Translations under genes and position numbers: made by a program | The notes under the pieces: generated by a model | What the model was told of the DNA's origin: nothing | Seen by the model: only the letters and a program-made list of their open reading frames with translations | Database searches by the model: none | Part shown: positions 36,765 to 44,052 of the stretch, piece by piece | How positions within the stretch are numbered: position 1 is the stretch's first letter | Layout: each line of letters begins with the position of its first letter | Assembly: GCA_947628855.1 (NCBI GenBank) | Contig: CANRBM010000006.1 | Span: 1 to 44,052 of the forward strand | Direction of reading: 5' to 3' | DNA from: an uncultured Clostridia bacterium | Lineage (GTDB): Bacteria; Bacillota; Clostridia; Christensenellales; CAG-917 | DNA length: 44,052 nucleotides

Positions 36765-38249
36765 ATGAAACAGTTGATTTTGGACTACACCCCATACTGT
36801 ACGCGCGCCGCGCTCGTCGAAAACGGAGAACTCATAGACTTCTCCGTCGAGCGTACAAACGCAATGGGGATCGTCGGCAACATCTACAAGGGCAAGGTGG
36901 AAAACGTGCTCGAGGGGATGAAAGCCGCCTTTGTCAATATCGGGCTGGAGCGCAACGGTTTCCTCTTTGTGGGCGAATCGCGCGTGGACAAGACGCGCAT
37001 ACAGTCCGTAATGCCAAAGCGGCAAAAGCAGATCTCCCCGGGCGACGTCATAATGTGTCAGGTGGTCAAGGATCAATTCGGCACAAAGGGCGCGCGGCTC
37101 GCTACGGACATCACGTTGCCCGGCTACTATCTCGTCCTGCTGCCCGACTCTAGCTTTATTGGCGTGTCCCGCAAGATAGAGGACGACGAAAGGAGAGAGT
37201 ATCTCGAACAGCTTGTCACTTCCATTTGTCCCGACGGCATGGGATTCATCATCCGCTCGGCGGCGGACACCGCGACGGACAGGGATATAGTCGTAGAGGC
37301 GTCCCTATTGTTGTCGCTTTGGGAAAAGATCAAAACCGACTATGCCTCTGCGCCCGAAAAGAGCATGGTTTTCGAGGAGATGTCCCTTTTCGAGCGCGCG
37401 CTCAGGGATACCTTCAATGAGGATATCGACAGGGTCATTGTCAACGACGCGGGCGTGGCAAGCGCGCTCGAGGGCAGAGTAGGCAAGGCGCGCATCGAGG
37501 TGTACACGGGCGAGCGCGGTATTATGGCGCACTTTGGCATCTCCACGCAAATAAATCACCTTTGCGATCGCCGCGTAGATATCCCGGGAGGGGCGTACAT
37601 CGTCATAGACAAGACTGAGGCGCTCACCGTTATAGACGTCAATACCGGCAAATTCGTGGGCTCGCGCGACCTCGAGGACACCGTCTTCCGCACCAACCTC
37701 GCCGCCGCGGATACCATTGCAAAACAGCTGCGTATTCGCAATATCAGCGGCATTATCGTCATAGACTTCATAGATATGGAGTCCAAGGAGCACCGCGACG
37801 CCGTCCTGCAAAGACTTGAAAACGCCCTGAAACCCGACCACCAGCGCACCGCGACCATAGGCATGACTCCTTTGGGACTCGTCGAGCTCACCCGCAAAAA
37901 GACCCGCCTCGGACTCGACGACTTTATGCTGCAACCTTGCAAGGAGTGCGGCAGCGGCTTTGAGATAAGCGACATCCAACTCTGCTTCATGCTCCGCGAC
38001 GAGCTTGTGGACTTCTTCATCGCCCACCACATAAAAACGCTGTTTGTAGGGCTAAATCCCGCCATTTACAATATGGTGTTTGAAAGTAATATCTTCGAGC
38101 GCAGCCTCCAGAACGCGTGGAAAGACAAGTGTATTTGGCTGTATGCCGACGACGAGATAAAGCGCGACCGTTTCATCTTGCATGGCTCCGCTCCCGAAAA
38201 CTTGCCAATGTCATTGAAACGCCTGCAATCGCAGGAGAGCGAAGAGTAA
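36765..38249 (+). CDS. rng: Ribonuclease E/G family
   Basis: NIYKGKVENVLEGMKAAFVNIGLERNGFLFVGE; DVNTGKFVG; GLVELTRKKTR. Confidence 0.92.
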   Translation: MKQLILDYTPYCTRAALVENGELIDFSVERTNAMGIVGNIYKGKVENVLEGMKAAFVNIGLERNGFLFVGESRVDKTRIQSVMPKRQKQISPGDVIMCQVVKDQFGTKGARLATDITLPGYYLVLLPDSSFIGVSRKIEDDERREYLEQLVTSICPDGMGFIIRSAADTATDRDIVVEASLLLSLWEKIKTDYASAPEKSMVFEEMSLFERALRDTFNEDIDRVIVNDAGVASALEGRVGKARIEVYTGERGIMAHFGISTQINHLCDRRVDIPGGAYIVIDKTEALTVIDVNTGKFVGSRDLEDTVFRTNLAAADTIAKQLRIRNISGIIVIDFIDMESKEHRDAVLQRLENALKPDHQRTATIGMTPLGLVELTRKKTRLGLDDFMLQPCKECGSGFEISDIQLCFMLRDELVDFFIAHHIKTLFVGLNPAIYNMVFESNIFERSLQNAWKDKCIWLYADDEIKRDRFILHGSAPENLPMSLKRLQSQESEE

Positions 38250-38254
38250 TAACA

Positions 38255-38400
38255 CCCCACGCAGGGCTGCGAGCCCTGCACCTCGGCAAGGGGTTTCACC
38301 CCCTGCACCCCAAGCTAAAAAGCGCGAATGTGGCTCTTTCATTGTCCACATTCGCGCTTTTTGGATTGTGTGTATGGTATGAACTCCCGCGGGAGAGCTT
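38255..38400 (+). repeat. Dispersed intergenic hairpin element, copy B
   Basis: Same flanks as copy A with different stem AGCGCGAATGTGG / CCACATTCGCGCT. Confidence 0.85.
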
Positions 38401-38449
38401 GATATTAACGTTAGCATAGTTTGAGTTGTTTTTATGTGACCTCACCATC

Positions 38450-38517
38450 CGCTTGCATTTGCTCAGAGCCCGCAACCTTGCTCATGGGTGGTCGCGGGCT
38501 CTGAGCAAATGCAAGCG
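38450..38517. repeat. Large hairpin with perfect 24-nt arms
   Basis: CGCTTGCATTTGCTCAGAGCCCGC (38450-38473) and GCGGGCTCTGAGCAAATGCAAGCG (38494-38517). Confidence 0.9.
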
Positions 38518-38565
38518 CGTACAAGCACTTATTGTATTTTCCGAATATATATGACGGAGCACACT

Positions 38566-38594
38566 TGCAAAAGCCGACGAAATATGGTAAAATG
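38566..38594 (+). promoter_or_regulatory. Promoter TTGCAA-N17-TAAAAT
   Basis: Correct spacing upstream of ATG 38620. Confidence 0.5.
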
Positions 38595-38619
38595 AAACAC
38601 GATAAGGTAAGGGTGGATT

Positions 38620-39597
38620 ATGAAAGCATGGCATGTCCGCAGTTTAAGCGACGTCACATTGGAGGATTGTCCCTCAAATAGGGCGCAGGGCGAGGTGAAA
38701 TTGAAGTTGTCCAAGGTCTCGCTGTCCTCAAGAGAGCTTGTCTATTTGACATCGGGAGAGGACATCGGGCACGATATCCCGGGACATTCCGCGATTGCGT
38801 ATGTTTCAGAGGCGGACGAGGACAGCGGTTTCAAGTTGGGGTCGCGCGTCGTCGTCAGCCCCTTTTTGTCCGTAACAGAATTCGGCAAACAGGTCGTCAG
38901 GACTATGGGCGTCAATTCGGACGGACTTTTGAGGGATTTCGTATGCGTCCCGTCGGAGAATGTCTTCCCTCTTCCCGACGGCATTTCGGATGAAGAGGCT
39001 GTCTTTACGGACTATATCGCCATGGCAAACAAGGCTTTTGAATATGTTGAGGCGGAGGCGGGCGATTATATCGTCATCGTAGGGGCAAATACCTTGGGAC
39101 TTATTTTGAGCCAGCTTGCAAGCTACTATCAGCTTGTCCCCGTGCTCATAGACCTTGACGCTAGCAAGCTCGCGCTCGCAAAAAGCTGGGGAGTGAGCTA
39201 CACCCTCGATCCGACTTATGACGATCTCGAGAGACGGATAATCGACCTTACGGGCGGCAGGATGTGCGACGCGGCGGTCTTCGCAGGCGAGGGCACTACG
39301 CTCGATGCCGCCATACGCCTCGTCAAGGACGAGGGAGAAGTCGTGCTCGCGGGCTATTCTTTCCCCGAAAAGCACGGGCTGGATATGGATGTGATCTTGA
39401 AAAAACAGCTCAAACTGCGCGGGATAAACAACGGCTACGGCGAGGTATCCACCGCGATAAACCTGCTCGCCAACAAGATAGTGTGCACCGACGGCATGAT
39501 AAACGCGCGCATGTCCTTTGACGAGGTCCCCAAAGCGGTCGAGGACGGCAGCAAATATCCCTACAAATTCGGTCATATCCTTATTTCGCAATACTGA
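38620..39597 (+). CDS. Medium-chain dehydrogenase/reductase (alcohol dehydrogenase-like)
   Basis: Domain order of MDR family; DYIVIVGANTLGLILSQLASYYQLVPVLIDLDASKLALAKSWG. Confidence 0.8.
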   Translation: MKAWHVRSLSDVTLEDCPSNRAQGEVKLKLSKVSLSSRELVYLTSGEDIGHDIPGHSAIAYVSEADEDSGFKLGSRVVVSPFLSVTEFGKQVVRTMGVNSDGLLRDFVCVPSENVFPLPDGISDEEAVFTDYIAMANKAFEYVEAEAGDYIVIVGANTLGLILSQLASYYQLVPVLIDLDASKLALAKSWGVSYTLDPTYDDLERRIIDLTGGRMCDAAVFAGEGTTLDAAIRLVKDEGEVVLAGYSFPEKHGLDMDVILKKQLKLRGINNGYGEVSTAINLLANKIVCTDGMINARMSFDEVPKAVEDGSKYPYKFGHILISQY

Positions 39598-39674
39598 CCG
39601 TAAACTAGAGATCGCAAAAGCGAACAAAAGTCGCTCATAGCAGTATTTTGCGAATAGTTTTGTGAAATCCAATT

Positions 39675-39705
39675 AAAAAAAATGAGGCAAGCGCCTCATT
39701 TTTTT
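39675..39705. terminator. Bidirectional terminator between convergent genes
   Basis: AAAAAAAATGAGGC-aagc-GCCTCATTTTTTT. Confidence 0.85.
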
Positions 39706-39755
39706 GAGATATGACGGTTTATGTTTTATGTGTAGCGCTTGTCTAACGGCAAATG

Positions 39756-40547
39756 TTATTTTGTCGATCTTTTCATAAAAGCGAGAACAAGCTCTACGGT
39801 AGTCTCGCGTTGCGCTTGTTTCTCCTGCTCGCTTATGCCGTCCCCGTCGTTTTTGAACATCTTGAGCGTGGTGTCGTTGTCCGCAGTAGAAAAACTCATG
39901 TGCGCGCCGGGGGATATAACGTGCTTTTCGCAATACTCGGCATTTACGCACTCGAATACGGCGGACTTTTGACTGCTCGACAGTACTCTATCGCCCGCGG
40001 CGTGAAGTATGAGAGAGGGGAGCGCAAGCTCCGCCACATTGTAAAAGTCTATATCGCCCGTGCCGCCTCCGCCATTGAAAACGGAGCCGTTGTACTTATA
40101 GCACAGCGGGGCGAGCAAGATAAGTCCCTCCGTCGCGTCTGGGTTTTCTTGAGCGCGCCTTATCGCGGCGCCTCCGCCTTGAGAGTGCCCGCCGAGAAAA
40201 AATCGCACGCCTTTGAAACGGTCGTAGGTCGGCTCATAGTCATCATATTGGTAAAAGGCGAACATAACTTTTGGGAATACCGCCAGATATCCCTGCTTGG
40301 CGAGCGCTTTTCCGAGATACTCATAGTTTGACGCGTCAATAATAGTTCCTACGTAAAAGAGAAGCCCTACCGTGGGAGGCGCGCCTATGGGAGAGAATAC
40401 AAGCGCGTCCTCGCCGTCCTCTATGTTCACCGAGAAGTCATTGTCCAAAGTGTAATCGACTTTGGGAATAGGTTTGTCGCAGGCATAAAGCGAGAGCGCA
40501 AGCAGGACGAATATGCCGACAAGTAATAATGCAAGGCGTTTTTTCAT
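39756..40547 (-). CDS. Alpha/beta-hydrolase-fold lipoprotein
   Basis: MKKRLALLLVGIFVLLALSLYACDK lipobox; GGHSQGGG nucleophile elbow. Confidence 0.8.
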   Translation of the reverse strand: MKKRLALLLVGIFVLLALSLYACDKPIPKVDYTLDNDFSVNIEDGEDALVFSPIGAPPTVGLLFYVGTIIDASNYEYLGKALAKQGYLAVFPKVMFAFYQYDDYEPTYDRFKGVRFFLGGHSQGGGAAIRRAQENPDATEGLILLAPLCYKYNGSVFNGGGGTGDIDFYNVAELALPSLILHAAGDRVLSSSQKSAVFECVNAEYCEKHVISPGAHMSFSTADNDTTLKMFKNDGDGISEQEKQAQRETTVELVLAFMKRSTK

Positions 40548-40662
40548 AAATGTCTCCCGCAAAATTGTAGCATAAACGGCGGTGCTTGACAATACGTCGC
40601 CGACTTTGATTTTTTCGTGGATATTTGGCGGGCGAGATGTTATAATGACCTCGGAGGCGCTT

Positions 40663-42204
40663 ATGAAAGACAACGACGATATCAAACTTATTGACGCGCT
40701 GCGGTTGCACGCGCTGGAAGGCTATATCCCGTTTCATATGCCGGGGCACAAACGCAGTCAAAAATTCGAGTATCTAAACGGGTTAGCGGACATCGACATC
40801 ACGGAGATCGAAGGTTTTGACAACCTGCACGTGGCGAGCGGCATTTTGAAGCGCATAAACGACAGGGCGGCGAAGGTATTCGGCGTAAGGGCGTCGCGTA
40901 TGCTCGTCGGCGGAAGCACGGCGGGGATACTCGCCTCGGTGCGCGCGCTCACGAGGAGGGGAAACGGCATACTTATTGCGCGCAACTGCCACGGCAGCGT
41001 TTTCAATGCGGCGGAGATATGCGCACTCGATATGCACTATGTCTTGCCCGATATGACGGACTTCGGATTTTACGGCTCGCTCTCTCCAGCCGAGGTGGAG
41101 AAGGCGCTTTTGGAGAATGACAACATAAAGTTGGTCGCTCTCACAAGCCCCACATACGAGGGCGTTATATCCGACGTCGCGGCCATAGCGGACGTCTGTC
41201 ACAGATTTGGCGCGAGGCTGCTTGTGGACGAGGCGCATGGCGCGCATCTCGGCTTTGCGACGTTTGAGCAGAGCGCAAGACGTCTGGGCGCGGACGTCGT
41301 CGTAAACAGCTTGCATAAGACGCTGCCATCCCTCACGCAGACCGCGATACTGCACATCTGCGCGCAGGACATAGATATCTCCGAGGTGGACGAACAACTT
41401 GCGGCGTTTGAGACAAGCTCTCCTTCCTATCCGCTCATGGCATCCATAGAGGGGTGCATAGATTATCTCGAAGGGGACGGAACAATAAAGTGGGCTAAAA
41501 ATATATCCGCTTTGAGAGAGGAGCTTAAAGGATCAAAAGCATTTGAACTTTACGAAGGCGAGGGCGCGTACAAGTACGACATCTCAAAACTTACTCTTAT
41601 CTCGCGCTGCGAAATGAGTGGGACGGAACTTATGCGCGCGCTTAGGGAAGAGTACAAGATAGAGCTTGAAATGGCAGGCGTAAACTACGCTATAGCTATG
41701 TGCGGAGCGGGGGATGACGCCGAAATGTATTCAAGGCTTAAAGACGCACTTTTCAAGATATCTTCGGGCAGAGATTTACAAAAAAGTATTCTAAATAAAG
41801 CACAATTTGAGAGTAGTTTTCCAAAAACGGGCAAAAATGAGAATACATTGCCGATTTTGGCGGCCGATGATGAGCGCAAAACAGAGGCTGTGCATACGCT
41901 CCGCAACACAGGGGACGGAGCGCTGACTCCCGAGGGCGCGCTGAGACTTCCGCCTCTCCCCGAGAAGGTGATGAACGCTTGCGACGCGAGGGAGCGCGCA
42001 TTTAAACTTGTGCCGCTTGAAGAAGCCGAAGGCAGGATAGCCGCGGAAAACATAAGGGCGTATCCTCCGGGATGTCCCCTCGTCGTCAAGGGGGAGAGGA
42101 TAGAGTCGGCGACGCTTGCCGTGCTCATAAGGCTGTACGAGTGCGGCGTAGAGGTGCAGGGCTCAAAGGGAGCCTTCCCGCAAAATATAGCCGTTCTTGC
42201 TTGA
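40663..42204 (+). CDS. Orn/Lys/Arg decarboxylase family (PLP fold I)
   Basis: PFHMPGHKR, LLVDEAHGAHLGF, VVVNSLHKTLPSLTQTAILH; SD CGGAGG before ATG 40663. Confidence 0.88.
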   Translation: MKDNDDIKLIDALRLHALEGYIPFHMPGHKRSQKFEYLNGLADIDITEIEGFDNLHVASGILKRINDRAAKVFGVRASRMLVGGSTAGILASVRALTRRGNGILIARNCHGSVFNAAEICALDMHYVLPDMTDFGFYGSLSPAEVEKALLENDNIKLVALTSPTYEGVISDVAAIADVCHRFGARLLVDEAHGAHLGFATFEQSARRLGADVVVNSLHKTLPSLTQTAILHICAQDIDISEVDEQLAAFETSSPSYPLMASIEGCIDYLEGDGTIKWAKNISALREELKGSKAFELYEGEGAYKYDISKLTLISRCEMSGTELMRALREEYKIELEMAGVNYAIAMCGAGDDAEMYSRLKDALFKISSGRDLQKSILNKAQFESSFPKTGKNENTLPILAADDERKTEAVHTLRNTGDGALTPEGALRLPPLPEKVMNACDARERAFKLVPLEEAEGRIAAENIRAYPPGCPLVVKGERIESATLAVLIRLYECGVEVQGSKGAFPQNIAVLA

Positions 42205-42258
42205 CAGCGCGCGCATAAGGTGATAAAATTATCTCAATAAAAATATCGGAGTTGTATT

Positions 42259-42405
42259 ATGAAGAGAATCGTTACCCTCAAAACTCGCAATCTGAACGAG
42301 AGCAAACAAAACGGCGGCTGCGGCGAGTGCCAAACCTCCTGCCAATCCGCATGCAAAACTTCCTGTGGCGTCGCCAACCAAAAGTGCGAAAAAGCCGCAA
42401 AGTGA
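42259..42405 (+). CDS. scfA: SCIFF (six cysteines in forty-five) ranthipeptide precursor, 48 aa
   Basis: MKRIVTLKTRNLNESKQNGGCGECQTSCQSACKTSCGVANQKCEKAAK: six Cys, CGECQTSCQSACKTSC core; followed by maturase. Confidence 0.95.
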   Translation: MKRIVTLKTRNLNESKQNGGCGECQTSCQSACKTSCGVANQKCEKAAK

Positions 42406-42430
42406 ACGAGGCAAAAATTTGTCCAAAAAT

Positions 42431-42456
42431 CGCCTAGCTTTGTCTAGGCGTTTTTT
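42431..42456 (+). terminator. Terminator/attenuator between scfA and scfB
   Basis: CGCCTAG-ctttgt-CTAGGCG then TTTTTT. Confidence 0.85.
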
Positions 42457-42476
42457 ATGAGGAATGGGGAATTTTT

Positions 42477-43859
42477 ATGATCCATTGTTTTAAACAGGGC
42501 GGATACAACATAGTGCTTGACGTGGCGAGCGGCAGCGTACATGTCGTGGACGACGTCGCCTATGACATGATAGAGGCGTTTGAGACGGAGCCTAAGGAAA
42601 GCCTTATTGCGCATATTTTGCAAAAATATGCCGCTCAAGGCTTGACCGAGCAGGACGTTGAGGAGTGCTACGGAGACATACTTGCGCTAAAGCAAGAGGG
42701 CAAGCTGTTCAGCGAGGATACCTTCAAGCCGAACGTCGAGGCGCTCGCAAAGCGCAGCCCCGTCATAAAGGCGCTGTGTCTGCACGTCGCGCACACTTGC
42801 AATCTCGATTGCGAATATTGTTTTGCCGCGCAGGGCAAGTATCACGGCGAGCGGGCGCTTATGAGTTTTGAGGTTGGTAAGCGCGCGCTTGACTTCCTCA
42901 TAGAGTCCAGCGGGACGAGACACAACCTCGAAGTGGACTTCTTCGGCGGGGAGCCGCTCATGAATTTCGACGTCGTGAAGAGGCTTGTCGCATACGCGAG
43001 GAGTGTGGAAGAGGAGCATAACAAGCATTTCCGCTTTACGCTCACCACAAACGGCATGCTCATAGACGACGACGTAATAGATTTCGCAAATCGCGAGATG
43101 GACAACGTCGTGCTCTCCCTCGACGGCAGGAAGGAGGTCAACGACCGGTTCAGAAAAACAGTCGGCGGCGTGGGAAGTTTTGACATCATCGTGCCCAAAT
43201 TCAAAAAGCTGGTGGACGCGCGCGGCGACAAGAGCTATTATATGCGCGGCACTTTCACGCACTTCAATCCCGACTTCACAAACGACATTCAGACTATGCT
43301 CGACCTCGGCTTTGACGAGCTGAGTATGGAGCCCGTCGTCTGTCCGCCTACGGACAAATACGCCCTCACCGAAGAGGACAAGCCCATACTGTACGCGCAG
43401 TACGAGAAGCTGGCGGATATGATGATAGAGCGGAAAAGGCAGGGCAGACCATTCACTTTTTATCACTATATGCTCGACCTCGAGGGCGGGCCGTGCGTAT
43501 ACAAGCGCGTGTCCGGGTGTGGCAGCGGCACGGAGTATCTCGCCGTCACGCCCACGGGAGAGCTGTATCCCTGCCACCAATTTGTGGGCGACCCAAACTT
43601 CCTTATGGGCGACATTTGGCAGGGCGTGACAAGGACGGATATCCGCGACCGCTTCAAGCGCTGCAACGCCTATTCTCGTCCCGAGTGCGCCGACTGCTGG
43701 GCGAGGCTGTATTGCTCGGGAGGGTGCGCCGCCAACGCCTACAAAGCGACGGGAGACATACAGGGCACCTATCGCTACGGCTGCGACCTCTTCAAAAAAC
43801 GTATCGAGTGCGCCATAATGCTCAAAGCCGCCCAAGCGAACATAAGTTTGAACGATTAG
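42477..43859 (+). CDS. scfB: SCIFF radical SAM maturase
   Basis: HTCNLDCEYCFA (CxxxCxxC); SPASM-type C-terminal cysteines CGSGTEYLAVTPTGELYPC, CADCWARLYCSGGC; adjacent to SCIFF peptide. Confidence 0.93.
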   Translation: MIHCFKQGGYNIVLDVASGSVHVVDDVAYDMIEAFETEPKESLIAHILQKYAAQGLTEQDVEECYGDILALKQEGKLFSEDTFKPNVEALAKRSPVIKALCLHVAHTCNLDCEYCFAAQGKYHGERALMSFEVGKRALDFLIESSGTRHNLEVDFFGGEPLMNFDVVKRLVAYARSVEEEHNKHFRFTLTTNGMLIDDDVIDFANREMDNVVLSLDGRKEVNDRFRKTVGGVGSFDIIVPKFKKLVDARGDKSYYMRGTFTHFNPDFTNDIQTMLDLGFDELSMEPVVCPPTDKYALTEEDKPILYAQYEKLADMMIERKRQGRPFTFYHYMLDLEGGPCVYKRVSGCGSGTEYLAVTPTGELYPCHQFVGDPNFLMGDIWQGVTRTDIRDRFKRCNAYSRPECADCWARLYCSGGCAANAYKATGDIQGTYRYGCDLFKKRIECAIMLKAAQANISLND

Positions 43860-43946
43860 ATGTCGGATCTGCTGCAATAAAAATAAAACTGAAGGCGTAT
43901 CTATTTTACATTAGTCCCTATATAAAATTTGTGGCAAGAGCATACC

Positions 43947-44052
43947 GCAGGAGTTTAGAACCTACACACAATCAAAAAAACGCGAGCGACGGCAAGAATT
44001 TGCCTAGCTCGCGTTTTTAGCTTGGGGTGCAGGGGGTGAAACCCCTTGCCGA
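43947..44052 (-). repeat. Dispersed intergenic hairpin element, copy D (cut by window end)
   Basis: ACGCGAGC (43980-43987) / GCTCGCGT (44007-44014); TAGCTTGGGGTGCAGGGGGTGAAACCCCTTGCCGA. Confidence 0.85.

Noticed and set aside
42687-43877. 396-aa ORF antisense to scfB
   Set aside because: Mirror of a well-supported radical SAM gene; codon-bias artefact.
1-44052. CRISPR array, tRNA, rRNA, prophage or IS transposase
   Set aside because: No regularly spaced direct repeats with unique spacers, no cloverleaf or rRNA motifs recognised, no transposase or integrase ORF seen.

Overview
The window looks like a chromosomal segment from a Firmicutes (Clostridia-type) genome, with moderately GC-rich coding DNA. 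I support about 31 protein-coding genes and no rRNA, tRNA, CRISPR or phage genes. Recognisable blocks: (i) a membrane protein / TPR / HEAT-like operon whose last product ends in a Cys/His/Asp tail; (ii) a YkvI-like transporter and a MATE transporter; (iii) an AraM-like (G1P dehydrogenase family) and AraL/NagD-like HAD pair; (iv) a single-chain MacB/FtsX-type ABC transporter and an M23 (LytM) membrane peptidase; (v) acyl-CoA ligase, SpoVG, MurC and a SpoVB/MurJ-like flippase; (vi) DUF421 + DUF4363; (vii) a 1557-aa repetitive surface protein; (viii) two half-size TSUP proteins; (ix) a Ppx/GppA-Maf-MreB-MinD-MinE-small TM protein-SpoIVFB-like-ROK-radical SAM-DUF2344-RNase G block; (x) a SCIFF ranthipeptide precursor (missed by the supplied ORF track because it is only 48 aa) with its radical SAM maturase. 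The strongest non-coding signals are an array of exact TGTCGAA (Spo0A-box-like) heptamers with 10-bp and 23-bp spacing between murC and the flippase gene, and a dispersed family of intergenic elements with constant flanks but entirely different, self-complementary stems. All family names are from reading the sequence and from memory; no database search was run.
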